A DNA stretch of 57,422 nt from F1-120-MAGs023 sp038228615 (GTDB taxonomy: Bacteria; Actinomycetota; Acidimicrobiia; IMCC26256; PALSA-610): NCBI GenBank assembly GCA_038228615.1, contig JBBRPC010000001.1, forward strand, positions 1 through 57,422, written 5' to 3'. A model generated the notes under the pieces. That model ran no database searches and was not told the origin of the DNA. It saw nothing but the letters and a program-made list of their open reading frames with translations. Made by a program: the position numbers and the translations under genes. Positions 33,858-43,166 of the stretch are shown piece after piece (the first letter of the stretch is position 1; each line of letters opens with the position of its first letter).

Positions 33858-35351
33858 TCACGCGCTCCCGAGTGCCCGCCCGATCAGCAGTAGACCGCCG
33901 CCTGTTACAACTATGCCTGTGACGATCGGCAACGACGCGGCGATTCGCAGCGCACGTTGGCTTGCACGCTCGAGAGAGAACCGACGGCGCGCCCAGCCGA
34001 GCGCGAGGCCTGCCGCAATCAGTGTCGCCGACATCCCGACGCCGTAGAACACCACGAGCATCACGCCGAACCAGGCACGCCCAATCGCGGTGGCTCCGAG
34101 CAATACGATGACCGCGCTGGGTGTCGGAACGAGCCCCCCTGCGAAGCCAAGCGCGACAAGACTCCGCGTGCGCAATGGAGCGACGGCGTCTTCGTTGACG
34201 GTGTAGTCGTGTTCATGCCCGTGATGTTCGTGTTCATGCGCGGCGTGTTCATGCGCGTGATGGTCGTGCGAATGGGTGTGCCCGCCGTGTGAATGCCCGT
34301 GCGCAAACAAGGTTTTTCGTTGACGAACAGCGCGCACCAACAACGTCACTCCGAGAGCCCCGAACAAGATGCCGCTGAACACACCGAGATATGGGTAGAC
34401 CGACTCTGGCGCGAACGTTTGGGTCGCCGTCAGCACGATGCCGAGCACCAACACGCCGATGGTGTGGGTAATCGCGACGGTGAGACCCAGCATGAACCCT
34501 TGCCGCGTCGATCCGCGCTGGCCGACCATGTACGCGGCCATCACCGTTTTGCCGTGCCCCGGGAACAATGCATGGAACGCGCCAAGTATGAGTGCGGCGG
34601 CAACGGCCAGCATTGCCAGACCAAGCGTGAGTCGTTTGGATTCCACGCTGTGAGTAAACCAACCAGTCAGCCCCTCGTATCGCGAGGTGAGTGGATTCGA
34701 CCGGATCTGCGGCGCTGCTGCACCGCCGGGCTGGTAGTGCAACGAGATCGCTTGGGCATCGAGCGGCGAACGCAGTTGGTTCTTTGGATAATTCGTGAGG
34801 TGCTTGCTGAGTGAGGTCGTGGGGACGTTGGAGGAGTGCAAAGTCGTTTGGTCGCCGACTGCGATCAGTTCTCGCCAACCAACGCGGCCAGCAAAGTTGG
34901 TGTCCCGATAGTGCAAGGCGGCCGATCGGTCGGCACCCGACCAATCGAACCGACATTCAACCCGCAAGGTAACCAAGCCTTGGCCGGGGAGGGTGCGCAT
35001 CAATGCAGAGCGCTGCACGAGCGGAATCGCACGGTCGCCAATAACTAGTTGCAGACCACGCTGCAACTCAGAACAGCGCGGCGCCGCTGCCGCGCGAAGC
35101 TCGGCATCGTCGTAGCGACCATCGCCATTCGTATCGACAGTCGCGCGCTGCTGGAAGGTGGGGATTTCCGCCAGGTCAAGCACGTAGTCGACGGTGCCGC
35201 GACCCGGACCAACTGTGACGCCGCTGTACCGATTCGTCGTGAAATTGCCAAGCGGATGCGCGCTCGCGGGGCCAGCCAACACACCAGTCGCCAAGACCGC
35301 GATTCCGCACGCCAACCCAAACCGAACTACCCGCAATCCCGGCGTCTTCAC
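33858..35351 (-). CDS. NicO/RcnA-like metal transporter with extracytoplasmic N-domain and His-rich loop
   Basis: 497 residues from GTG 35351. Signal peptide (VRFGLACGIAVLATGVLAGP, cleavage near ASA-HPLG), a ~200-residue extracytoplasmic domain with an EF-hand-like loop (VDTNGDGRYDDAEL), then a NicO-type membrane domain starting at about residue 260 with six helices and ALFPGHGKTVMAAYMVG. A histidine cluster of about 30 residues follows (HGHSHGGHTHSHDHHAHEH), the kind of metal-buffering loop found in Ni/Co exporters and HupE/UreJ-like importers. Direction of transport is not decidable. It converges on the transpeptidase gene. Confidence 0.8.
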   Translation of the reverse strand: MKTPGLRVVRFGLACGIAVLATGVLAGPASAHPLGNFTTNRYSGVTVGPGRGTVDYVLDLAEIPTFQQRATVDTNGDGRYDDAELRAAAAPRCSELQRGLQLVIGDRAIPLVQRSALMRTLPGQGLVTLRVECRFDWSGADRSAALHYRDTNFAGRVGWRELIAVGDQTTLHSSNVPTTSLSKHLTNYPKNQLRSPLDAQAISLHYQPGGAAAPQIRSNPLTSRYEGLTGWFTHSVESKRLTLGLAMLAVAAALILGAFHALFPGHGKTVMAAYMVGQRGSTRQGFMLGLTVAITHTIGVLVLGIVLTATQTFAPESVYPYLGVFSGILFGALGVTLLVRAVRQRKTLFAHGHSHGGHTHSHDHHAHEHAAHEHEHHGHEHDYTVNEDAVAPLRTRSLVALGFAGGLVPTPSAVIVLLGATAIGRAWFGVMLVVFYGVGMSATLIAAGLALGWARRRFSLERASQRALRIAASLPIVTGIVVTGGGLLLIGRALGSA

Positions 35352-35457
35352 AAGTTGTGTTCGTAGCGGCGCAACATCACGGATGCGCCAAACCCAGTCG
35401 GGTACCTCACAGAAATTGTTCGTAAGGATGCCGAACGTTTCTTCTACGGTTGCGCCG

Positions 35458-36357
35458 ATGGGATCCACTTCATTTCTCGACACCACGCAGGTCACGGCGT
35501 CCGGCGCGGGTTCGTACCGCGCGACGATCAGCGACGGCTGGAACGCGCCGATCATCCCGCAGGGCGGCATTGTGGCTGCACTCGCTGGTCGGGCCTTGAC
35601 CGCGGAACTCGATGACCCAGGGCAGCTGTTGCGCTCACTGAGTGTCGTCTTCGCCGGCCAAGTGCTCAGTGGCGACGTCGAGATCGGCGTGCAGATCATC
35701 CGGCGCGGGCGCTCTATTTCCCAACTCATGGCCACGGTGACAAATCCCGGTGCCACCGCCGGATTAACTGCGATTGCCGTGTTCGGTGGCCCCCGACCGG
35801 GCTTCGCATTCACTGATCTCGAAATGCCAGATGTCGAGGCACCCGACCTGTGTCGTTCGTGGCGCGAGGATCCGCCTGAAGGCGTCGTGTTCGAGCACAA
35901 ATTTGAAGCGGGTTATTGGGACAATGCGGAGGGCCGCGCTGCCTTTGGGGTCGCGCCGTGGGACACCGAAACCGCACGCACATCTGCCGAACAGGCCACG
36001 TGGTACCGGTTTGATGTGGCGCCATTACTGGCCGACGGCACGTGGGATCCGCTCGCGGTCGCGAGCATGTGCGACACGATGCCCGGAGCCGTCGGGCAAC
36101 GAGTCGGCGGGTTCGGCACCTTGCCAATGTGGTTCAGCCCGAGCGCAGACCTCCACGTCCAACTGTTTCAACCAGCCCGAAGTGAGTGGTTGCTCGCACA
36201 CAACACCTGCCGTCACGCAGGCGATGGCTACGCATCGCTCGACATGCGGATGTGGGACCCAAAGGTCGGACTCGTCGCCTACGCGACACAACAGATGTTC
36301 TTCAGCTGGCCCGACGGACCACCTTCGCCCGAACAACTCGAGATTCAGACCTCGTGA
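35458..36357 (+). CDS. TesB-like acyl-CoA thioesterase (hot-dog fold)
   Basis: 299 residues. It begins FLDTTQVTASGAGSYRATIS and then DGWNAPIIPQGGIVAALAGRAL, the opening of the TesB-like/4HBT_3 thioesterase family, followed by RSLSVVFAGQVLSGDVEI and QLMATVTNPGATAGL. The C-terminal hot-dog half has PMWFSPSADLHVQLF and SLDMRMWDPKVGLVAYATQQ with a plausible active-site region. It hydrolyses or binds an acyl-CoA, which fits the nearby FadD/FadE genes. ATG 35458 was chosen over 35428 because it gives the family's typical N-terminus. It diverges from the metal transporter with 106 bases between starts. Confidence 0.78.
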   Translation: MGSTSFLDTTQVTASGAGSYRATISDGWNAPIIPQGGIVAALAGRALTAELDDPGQLLRSLSVVFAGQVLSGDVEIGVQIIRRGRSISQLMATVTNPGATAGLTAIAVFGGPRPGFAFTDLEMPDVEAPDLCRSWREDPPEGVVFEHKFEAGYWDNAEGRAAFGVAPWDTETARTSAEQATWYRFDVAPLLADGTWDPLAVASMCDTMPGAVGQRVGGFGTLPMWFSPSADLHVQLFQPARSEWLLAHNTCRHAGDGYASLDMRMWDPKVGLVAYATQQMFFSWPDGPPSPEQLEIQTS

Positions 36358-36370
36358 TTTGAGTCACGAG
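36351..36370. terminator. Hairpin spanning the thioesterase stop codon
   Basis: CTCGTGA (36351-36357) and TCACGAG (36364-36370) are perfect reverse complements with a 6-base loop; the left arm contains the TGA. It separates the thioesterase from the sdh operon. It lacks a U-tract, so it may be a pausing or RNA-stability element instead of a true intrinsic terminator. Confidence 0.45.
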
Positions 36371-36447
36371 ACAATTCTGTCCGGCCGCGCACGTCAGGAT
36401 TAGGTTCGGCGCGTTCTCTCGCAGTCTTCCTAGGCATTGGAGCCGGA

Positions 36448-37272
36448 GTGGTTCAAGCGACGCAGCGCTCCACGGTGCCGACGATTCGTCAGAGTCGTCG
36501 CAAGGCACCGTGGCCGATCGAGTTCTACCGGTCGGCAGTCGGCAAGAAATGGGTCATGGCATTGTCGGGTGTCATGCTCATGGGATTCGTGGTCAGTCAT
36601 CTGATCGGCAACCTGAAGCTGTACCTCGGCCGCAACGAAATCAACCTCTATAGCGAAGCGCTCCGCGACATGCCGGGCCACCTGTTGCCACGTACGTTGC
36701 TGCTCTGGGTGATCCGAGGCGGGCTCATCGCAGCGTTCGCCGTGCACATTCACGCAGCGGTCACGCTCACCCAAACAAACCAAAAGGCTCGCTCCACAAA
36801 GTACCAATCCCCGCGTGACTACCTCGCCGCGAACTACGCATCGCGCACCATGCGGTACTCCGGTGTAATCGTGATCGCGTATGTGATCTTTCACCTTTCG
36901 GATCTCACCTTCGGCTCAGGCCCACATCACCTCCGGGGCGATGTTTACAACAACCTGATTTATTCGCTCCAGCGGCCCTGGGCCGCGGCCGCCTACATCA
37001 TCGCCAACCTTGCGTTGGGTCTGCATCTCACGCACGGCGCTTGGAGCATGTTCCAGAGCCTCGGCATCAACAACCCCAGGATCAACGCGTTCCGACGCCA
37101 CTTCGCGCGCGGCTTCGCGGCGATCGTCGTCGTCGGCAACCTGAGCTTCCCGATCTTTGTGCAGTTGCACGTCATGGAGCCCACATGTTCCGCGAATCGC
37201 ACACCAATCGCCAACCAACGGCCGTGTGATCAACAACTTGCGGGCCGCATCTCGCCCGCAAAGGGGAAATAG
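36448..37272 (+). CDS. sdhC: Succinate dehydrogenase cytochrome b subunit (B-type)
   Basis: 274 residues with five transmembrane helices expected for the fused B-type anchor. Helix 1 begins KKWVMALSGVMLMGFVVSHLIG and contains a heme-ligand His; VIVIAYVIFHLSDLTFG and LALGLHLTHGAWSMFQSLG supply further conserved His residues for the two b hemes. It passes electrons to the quinone pool. GTG 36448 has GGAG 6 bases upstream. It starts the sdhC-sdhA-sdhB operon, with sdhA 2 bases after its stop. Confidence 0.92.
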   Translation: MVQATQRSTVPTIRQSRRKAPWPIEFYRSAVGKKWVMALSGVMLMGFVVSHLIGNLKLYLGRNEINLYSEALRDMPGHLLPRTLLLWVIRGGLIAAFAVHIHAAVTLTQTNQKARSTKYQSPRDYLAANYASRTMRYSGVIVIAYVIFHLSDLTFGSGPHHLRGDVYNNLIYSLQRPWAAAAYIIANLALGLHLTHGAWSMFQSLGINNPRINAFRRHFARGFAAIVVVGNLSFPIFVQLHVMEPTCSANRTPIANQRPCDQQLAGRISPAKGK

Positions 37273-37274
37273 CG

Positions 37275-39191
37275 ATGGCGCTCGATTCGAAGATTCCCGA
37301 AGGCCCGATCGCCGACAAATGGGACAATCACAAATTTGATGTGAAACTCGTCAACCCTGCCAACAAACGCAAGTTCACGATCATCGTGGTGGGAACCGGC
37401 CTCGCCGGAGCATCAGCTGCCGCATCGCTTGCCGAGCTCGGCTACGACGTCAAGATCGTGAGCTTTCACGATTCACCTCGGCGGGCCCACTCCATCGCCG
37501 CGCAAGGTGGCATCAACGCGGCGAAGAACTACAAGAACGACGGCGACAGCGTGCACCGCTTGTTCTACGACACCGTGAAGGGCGGCGACTTCCGCGCCCG
37601 TGAAGCCAACGTGCACCGACTCGCACAGGTCTCTGTGAACATCATCGACCAGTGCGCGGCGCAAGGTGTGCCGTTTGCCCGTGAATACGGCGGCATGCTC
37701 GACAACCGTTCCTTTGGTGGCGCTCAGGTATCGCGCACCTTCTACGCGCGCGGACAAACAGGTCAGCAGCTATTGCTCGGCGCATACCAAGCAATGATGC
37801 GCGTCGTCGGCCTCGGCATGGCTGAGCTCTACAACCGCACTGAAATGCTCGAGCTCGTCGTCAATGATGGCGTCGCCTGCGGTGTCGTGTGTCGCGACCT
37901 CGTCAGCGGCGAGGTCTTTTCACTTGCCGGGCATGCAGTCATCGTCGCTACCGGTGGCTACGGCAACGCGTTTTACCTCTCGACCAACGCAATGCAATCC
38001 AACGTGACTGCCGCGTGGCGAGCCCACAAACAAGGCGCATATTTCGCGAACCCGTGTTACACCCAGATTCACCCGACATGCATTCCGGCGAGCGACGACT
38101 TTCAGTCGAAACTCACCTTGATGAGCGAATCATTGCGCAACGACGGTCGGATTTGGATTCCGAAGAACGCAGACGACACTCGTTCCGCCGATCAGATCCC
38201 TGAAACTGACCGCGACTACTACCTCGAACGGCGCTATCCCGCGTTCGGAAACCTCGTACCGCGCGATATTGCGTCGCGGGCGGCAAAACGCGAAGTCGAT
38301 GCTGGTCGTGGAGTCGGACCACAGAAAAACGGTGTGTATCTCGATTTTGGCGCGGCCATCGAGCGGCTTGGCGAAGACGTCATTCGCGATCGCTACGACA
38401 ACTTGTTCGAGATGTACGACCGCATTACCGATGAGAACCCCTACAAAATGCCGATGCGCATCGACCCGGCAGTGCATTACACAATGGGTGGGCTGTGGGT
38501 TGACTACAACCTCATGAGCAACGTCCCGGGCCTGTACGTTCTTGGCGAAGCGAACTTCTCCGATCACGGCGCGAACCGTTTGGGTGCCTCAGCGCTCATG
38601 CAAGGTCTTGCCGACGGTTACTTCGTCTTGCCATACACAATCGGTGATTATCTCGCTCCGCTCCTCGGCAAGACGATCGCAACCGTCGACGATCCGGCGT
38701 TCAAGACCGCGGAAGCGAAGGTTTCCGAGGGATCCCAACGGTTGCTCGGCATCAACGGCTCCCGCTCGGTCGACGACATTCATCGTGAACTTGGCAAGGT
38801 GCTCTGGGACAACTGCGGAATGGGCCGCACCGAAGAAAGTTTGCAGAAGGCCATCTCTGAGATCCCTGCGATTCGCGACGAGTTCTGGACCAACGTTCGC
38901 GTACTTGGCAACAACGAATCGATGAATCAGTCGTTGGAGCGTGCTGGTCGCGTCGCCGACTTCTTGGAATTCGGTGAGCTCATGTGTCGCGACGCGTTGC
39001 ACCGCAACGAAAGTTGCGGTGGGCACTTCCGCGAGGAATACCAAACCGAAGATGGCGAGGCGTTACGCGACGACGAAAACTTCGCGTACGTCGGCGCATG
39101 GGAATGGGAGGGTGTCGGAAACGACCCGACGCTCCACAAGGAACAGCTCACGTTCGAAAATGTCCACCTCGCGACGCGGAGTTACAAATGA
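37275..39191 (+). CDS. sdhA: Succinate dehydrogenase flavoprotein subunit
   Basis: 638 residues. FAD Rossmann motif VVGTGLAGASAAASLAELG; the covalently flavinylated histidine is H72 in RRAHSIAAQGGINAA. Catalytic/substrate region PTCIPASDDFQSKLT and RRYPAFGNLVPRDIASRAAK carry the expected His/Arg residues, and MGGLWVDYNLMSNVPGLYV the C-lobe. Length and motifs fit the B-type (Bacteroidetes/actinobacterial) class. The ATG of sdhB overlaps its stop (ATGA). Confidence 0.96.
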   Translation: MALDSKIPEGPIADKWDNHKFDVKLVNPANKRKFTIIVVGTGLAGASAAASLAELGYDVKIVSFHDSPRRAHSIAAQGGINAAKNYKNDGDSVHRLFYDTVKGGDFRAREANVHRLAQVSVNIIDQCAAQGVPFAREYGGMLDNRSFGGAQVSRTFYARGQTGQQLLLGAYQAMMRVVGLGMAELYNRTEMLELVVNDGVACGVVCRDLVSGEVFSLAGHAVIVATGGYGNAFYLSTNAMQSNVTAAWRAHKQGAYFANPCYTQIHPTCIPASDDFQSKLTLMSESLRNDGRIWIPKNADDTRSADQIPETDRDYYLERRYPAFGNLVPRDIASRAAKREVDAGRGVGPQKNGVYLDFGAAIERLGEDVIRDRYDNLFEMYDRITDENPYKMPMRIDPAVHYTMGGLWVDYNLMSNVPGLYVLGEANFSDHGANRLGASALMQGLADGYFVLPYTIGDYLAPLLGKTIATVDDPAFKTAEAKVSEGSQRLLGINGSRSVDDIHRELGKVLWDNCGMGRTEESLQKAISEIPAIRDEFWTNVRVLGNNESMNQSLERAGRVADFLEFGELMCRDALHRNESCGGHFREEYQTEDGEALRDDENFAYVGAWEWEGVGNDPTLHKEQLTFENVHLATRSYK

Positions 39192-39994
39192 ACCCAGCCG
39201 GCGGCGACGCAATAACGCCTACAAACATGAAGATCAAGGTCACCGTGTGGCGGCAACCTGGCCCGAATGCGCAGGGAGCATTCAAGGACTACGACCTCGA
39301 CAACGTCAGCCCCGACATGAGTTTTCTAGAGATGCTCGACACACTCAACGAAATGTTGAACGCTCGAGGAGAAGAGCCAATCGCGTTTGATCACGATTGT
39401 CGTGAGGGTATTTGCGGCAGCTGCGGGATGATGATCGATGGCGTGCCGCATGGCCCCGAACGCGGCACCGCAACATGTCAGCTCCACATGCGCAAGTTCC
39501 AGACCGGAGCGCACATCAAGATCGAGCCATTCCGCGCAACGTCGTTTCCCATCAACAAGGATCTTTCAGTTGATCGCAGCGCGTTCGATCGGATCATCGA
39601 ATCCGGGGGGTATATATCGGCGCCCACGGGAACGGCACCAGATGCGAACCTGATCCCAATCCCCAAGGGTGTCGCCGACGCTTCGATGGACGCAGCGCAG
39701 TGCATTGGTTGCGGCGCATGCGTGGCCGCTTGTCCGAATGGCGCGGCGCAACTCTTCACTTCGGCGAAACTCGCGCATCTGAATTTGATGCCACAAGGCC
39801 AAGCAGAACGATGGGACCGCACCGTCACCATGGTCGACACGATGGAGAGCTATTTCGGCACCTGCACCAACCACGGTGAGTGCGAAGCAGCCTGTCCGAA
39901 AGAAATCTCCATCGACTTCATCGCGCTGATGAACAAAGATTTTGTCAAAGCTCAGCTGAAGCAACGTCGCCTCGCAGGTCAGGTATTTCCGTAG
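39188..39994 (+). CDS. sdhB: Succinate dehydrogenase iron-sulfur subunit
   Basis: 268 residues. The 2Fe-2S site is C71, C76, C79 and C97 (DCREGICGSCGMMI, TATCQLH). The 4Fe-4S and 3Fe-4S sites use C172, C175, C178, C182 (CIGCGACVAACPNG) and C226, C232, C236 (GTCTNHGECEAACPK). The spacing is that of B-type SdhB. An internal ATG at 39227 could also be the start, but 39188 couples directly to sdhA. Confidence 0.96.
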   Translation: MNPAGGDAITPTNMKIKVTVWRQPGPNAQGAFKDYDLDNVSPDMSFLEMLDTLNEMLNARGEEPIAFDHDCREGICGSCGMMIDGVPHGPERGTATCQLHMRKFQTGAHIKIEPFRATSFPINKDLSVDRSAFDRIIESGGYISAPTGTAPDANLIPIPKGVADASMDAAQCIGCGACVAACPNGAAQLFTSAKLAHLNLMPQGQAERWDRTVTMVDTMESYFGTCTNHGECEAACPKEISIDFIALMNKDFVKAQLKQRRLAGQVFP

Positions 39995-39995
39995 C

Positions 39996-40511
39996 GTGCA
40001 GCGGCACGAATATTCGATCGTCGTCGACGCTCCTCCTGGCGACGTATGGGAAGTGTTCTGGTACCGCGCACCAGACCGGCCGCAGCCCCCTCCGCCCAGG
40101 CCAGGCGAGAAGGTCCAGACCAGGATCGACATCTTGCACCCAGGCGACGCCACCGGGGAGGGACTTGTCCGACATTGCACCTTTCCTGTACCCAAATGGC
40201 TGTTGTCGGGCGGCATTGGCAATTCGTGGGAGTGGTTGACGGAGGTCAGGCCAGTCGAATCGTGGGTCTACGACGCAATCGGCAAGCCCCTGTGGTCCAA
40301 AGCCCACGGCGAAACACGCCTTGAGGATCTCGGCGATGGTCGCACACGGCTGCATTTCAGCGAAACCTACGAAGCGTTCAACCCTGTTATGGCACGCCTG
40401 TTCGAACGCCGCGTGCATCGCAGCATTAGCCGGGACAACGATGCCATTCTCGCCGCAATTCACAGCGGAATTCGGTGGCATCGCAAACGCAAAGGCACCA
40501 GCGCGATCTAG
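39996..40511 (+). CDS. SRPBCC-fold (START-like) protein
   Basis: 171 residues from GTG 39996, one base after the sdhB stop. HEYSIVVDAPPGDVWEVFWY is the first strand-helix of the SRPBCC ligand-binding fold; the Pro-rich turn (DRPQPPPPRPGEKV), WEWLTEVRPVESWVYDA and TRLHFSETYEAFNPVMARLF follow the rest of the helix-grip layout. It probably binds a small hydrophobic ligand or lipid. Its coupling to sdhCAB may reflect only shared transcription. Confidence 0.7.
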   Translation: MQRHEYSIVVDAPPGDVWEVFWYRAPDRPQPPPPRPGEKVQTRIDILHPGDATGEGLVRHCTFPVPKWLLSGGIGNSWEWLTEVRPVESWVYDAIGKPLWSKAHGETRLEDLGDGRTRLHFSETYEAFNPVMARLFERRVHRSISRDNDAILAAIHSGIRWHRKRKGTSAI

Positions 40512-40574
40512 CAGCGACGACGTCGCCGCGTCCCAATAGGTCATCTCGGGTGCATTTCGGCCGATGGATAGCTG

Positions 40575-41228
40575 ATGGGAATGGATTCGTTGGCTTCGGT
40601 TGAAGCGCGCATCGCGTCGATCCAAACGGCCTTTGTCGCTCCAGCCGTGATGGCGCCGATTTCTTCATCCACCGCGTCGCTCGCGACCGCGAATCAGCCA
40701 AATAGTTTCGCGAGCGCGCTCGCGCAGGTCACTGGCTCACAGAGCCTCACCGGCATCCCAACCAGCCAGCTTGGGAGTCAATTCGGTTCGACGACCGCGA
40801 CCGGCAGCGCAGCAGCCTTTGTTCGCGACGCAGAGAGCCAAGCAGGCAAGCCTTATATCTTTGGCGCCGAGGCCAACCCAAGCGATCCGAACCCGAAAGC
40901 ATTCGACTGTTCCGAATTAGTCCAGTGGTCGGCTCAACGTCAGGGCGTCACGCTGCCGGATGGTTCATGGCAGCAGTACCTGCAGCTCAAAGCACAGGGA
41001 CACACAATGTCGGTCGACCAAGCCCTGCACACACCGGGTGCGTTGCTCTTCTCGTTCTCACACGAACCAGTGCCTGGCGGGGGCCGGCCGTCGGAAGCAC
41101 ATGTTGCGATCAGCCTCGGTGACGGCCGAACCATCGAAGCACGGGGCAAAAAGTACGGAGTTGGGGAGTTCTCCGGCGTCGGTCGTTTCTCCTACGGTGC
41201 GACGATCCCCGGACTTGAGAACTACTGA
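40575..41228 (+). CDS. NlpC/P60-family cysteine peptidase
   Basis: 217 residues. The N-terminal 80 residues are Ser/Ala/Thr-rich with an initial helix (SLASVEARIASIQTAF) like that of actinobacterial secretion- or flagellum-linked P60 proteins. The P60 domain follows: C112 in AFDCSELVQWSAQRQG and H176 in SEAHVAISLGDGRTIEA are the catalytic pair. It cleaves peptidoglycan stem peptides. No classical signal peptide is visible, so the export route is unclear. No flagellar genes are nearby. Confidence 0.8.
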   Translation: MGMDSLASVEARIASIQTAFVAPAVMAPISSSTASLATANQPNSFASALAQVTGSQSLTGIPTSQLGSQFGSTTATGSAAAFVRDAESQAGKPYIFGAEANPSDPNPKAFDCSELVQWSAQRQGVTLPDGSWQQYLQLKAQGHTMSVDQALHTPGALLFSFSHEPVPGGGRPSEAHVAISLGDGRTIEARGKKYGVGEFSGVGRFSYGATIPGLENY

Positions 41229-41325
41229 GCGCCGCGACCCACACAGCCCAAGAAGTGCGCTCCCGCAGTCAGCAGAGCGCCAGATATCCCCCACTCAGCC
41301 ATCGATCGGGTGCATGCTGTGTCGC

Positions 41326-41646
41326 ATGGACCGCGTTGCGTTGGCGGTAAGCGTTTGGATCTTGAGCTCGATTCCTGTCGCGCTCGTTGCTGGTTCCGCC
41401 ATTGGCATCGCCAAAGCGCGCGGGCCGCTTCCGCTACGAACGTCTCGCAACGTGATCGACCTCACGGGAGCGACGGGCGCGATGCAGTCGGCAATTGGCG
41501 GAATCGACACGACGAATGCGTCGCGACCGAATGATCGCTCGTATCGTGCATCGTCGTGGCCGACTATTCCTTCGCCCGTGCTTGGAACACGGTTGCCGAG
41601 CTCGCACCAGACCGAATCGCAATCGCATGTGGTGAGCGACACCTGA
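41326..41646 (+). CDS. Possible small single-span membrane protein
   Basis: 106-residue frame starting MDRVALAVSVWILSSIPVAL and continuing VAGSAIGIAKARGP, a convincing N-terminal membrane segment. The second half is polar and unremarkable, and its last 91 bases overlap the FadD-like gene in another frame. No good ribosome binding site is seen; ATG 41314 is an alternative start. If it is not a gene, 41229-41555 is a 327-base gap in which I see nothing else. Low confidence. Confidence 0.35.
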   Translation: MDRVALAVSVWILSSIPVALVAGSAIGIAKARGPLPLRTSRNVIDLTGATGAMQSAIGGIDTTNASRPNDRSYRASSWPTIPSPVLGTRLPSSHQTESQSHVVSDT

Positions 41647-43166
41647 CGTACGGAGCGTTTCGAGACCGCGCAGCTTGCGTGGCGAGTCTGTTCGCGCAGG
41701 CCGGACTCGTCGCTGGCGACAAAGTTGCTATTGAGCTCGTCAACACGCCGGAGTATCTCGAGGTGTTCTACGGCGCGCTGCTCCACGGCTGCATTCCGGT
41801 GAACGTGAACTATCGCTACGTTGGTCCCGAACTTGCGTATCTGATTGAAAACTCTGACGCACGAGCACTCGTGTTCCATGACGACTTCGCAGCAACCGTT
41901 GGTGACGCCCTCGCGGCGACCGACGAACAACACCGGCCGCCGCTGCTGCTCCAGGTCGACCATCTGGGCATCGATGCTGTCGTGCCAGGAGCGTTGCCGT
42001 ACGAGGCGGCAATGTCGCGGGCCGACCCGATGTTTACAAGCCAGCACGTACCGAATGGCGACGACTTAATTTTCCTCTACACCGGTGGGACGACTGGGTA
42101 TCCGAAGGCTGTGATGTGGCGCTGCGATGATCTGTATCGCGCGCTGTGGCAGATGTCGCGCCCGGGTACCGAACCGCCGAGTGTGGAATCGACGATCAAC
42201 AAGGGTCGCGCCGCTGCCACAGCGCTTCCAGCCTGTCCTTTGATGCACGGCACCGGTCTCTTCATCACCTTGTCGACGCTTTCAGGTGGTGGCAAGGTGG
42301 TGCTGATCGACTCACAGCGCCTTGATCCGCATCGCACTTGGGACGACGTCGGACGTGAACAGGTGGCTGCGCTCACCATCGTCGGCGACGCGTTCGCCCG
42401 TCCGCTCATCGATGCCCTCGACGCCAACGAAGGTCGTTGGAATCTCAGTTCACTGCGCGCCATTACATCTTCAGGCGTGACATGGAGTCCCGATTGCAAA
42501 CGGGCGCTCATGCATCATCTGCCCGGTGTCGTGATGATCGACTCACTCGGAGCTTCGGAAGGCATGATGACGCGAAACGAATCTCGAGCGGGCGACGACA
42601 TACGACCAGCGCAGTTCAAGCTCTCCGAACGCGTCGCAGTCATTGCCGACGACGACACGCTCATCGAACCAGGCGACGATCGCATCGGAATGGTGGGCGT
42701 TGGTGGCCCAATTCCTTTGGGCTACTACAAAGATCCAGACAAGACCGCCTCCACGTTTCGCGTCGTACGCGGCACGCGTTATTCCATACCTGGCGATTAC
42801 GCGAACGTCGAGAGCGATGGCACAATCACGCTGCTTGGCCGCGGATCTGCATGCATCAATTCGGGTGGAGAAAAACTGTACCCAGAGGAAATCGAATTGG
42901 CAGTTCGGTCGCACGTCAATGTCGTTGATTGCGTCGTGGTCGGCATACCAGACCAGCGCTGGGGCGAGATGGCCGTCGCACTCGTGGTGACCGCAATCGA
43001 TCTTGGCGAAGACGACCTACGCGCGCATTGTCGAAACACCTTGGCTGGATACAAGGTACCGAAACGATTCATCGCGCTCGACACGATGCAGCGCTCCCCA
43101 TCGGGGAAAGCCGACTACAACATCCTGCGCGCGATCGCGACGGACGCACTCCAAGGAGCACAATGA
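41556..43166 (+). CDS. Acyl-CoA synthetase / AMP-dependent ligase (FadD-like)
   Basis: 536 residues from GTG 41556. ANL-superfamily motifs in order: P-loop FLYTGGTTGYPKAVMW, LRAITSSGVTWSPD, MIDSLGASEGMM (the YGxTE-equivalent, here GASEG), GDYANVESDGTITLLGRGS, INSGGEKLYPEEIELAVRSH and the catalytic-lysine end RSPSGKADYNILR. It activates a carboxylic acid, likely fatty or steroid-derived, with ATP and CoA. Its stop overlaps the rhodanese start (ATGA). The start has no strong ribosome binding site. Confidence 0.9.
   Translation: MADYSFARAWNTVAELAPDRIAIACGERHLTYGAFRDRAACVASLFAQAGLVAGDKVAIELVNTPEYLEVFYGALLHGCIPVNVNYRYVGPELAYLIENSDARALVFHDDFAATVGDALAATDEQHRPPLLLQVDHLGIDAVVPGALPYEAAMSRADPMFTSQHVPNGDDLIFLYTGGTTGYPKAVMWRCDDLYRALWQMSRPGTEPPSVESTINKGRAAATALPACPLMHGTGLFITLSTLSGGGKVVLIDSQRLDPHRTWDDVGREQVAALTIVGDAFARPLIDALDANEGRWNLSSLRAITSSGVTWSPDCKRALMHHLPGVVMIDSLGASEGMMTRNESRAGDDIRPAQFKLSERVAVIADDDTLIEPGDDRIGMVGVGGPIPLGYYKDPDKTASTFRVVRGTRYSIPGDYANVESDGTITLLGRGSACINSGGEKLYPEEIELAVRSHVNVVDCVVVGIPDQRWGEMAVALVVTAIDLGEDDLRAHCRNTLAGYKVPKRFIALDTMQRSPSGKADYNILRAIATDALQGAQ

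Noticed and set aside
35352..35900. 183-residue N-terminal extension of the NicO-like transporter
   Set aside because: Antisense to the thioesterase; a good signal peptide begins at GTG 35351.
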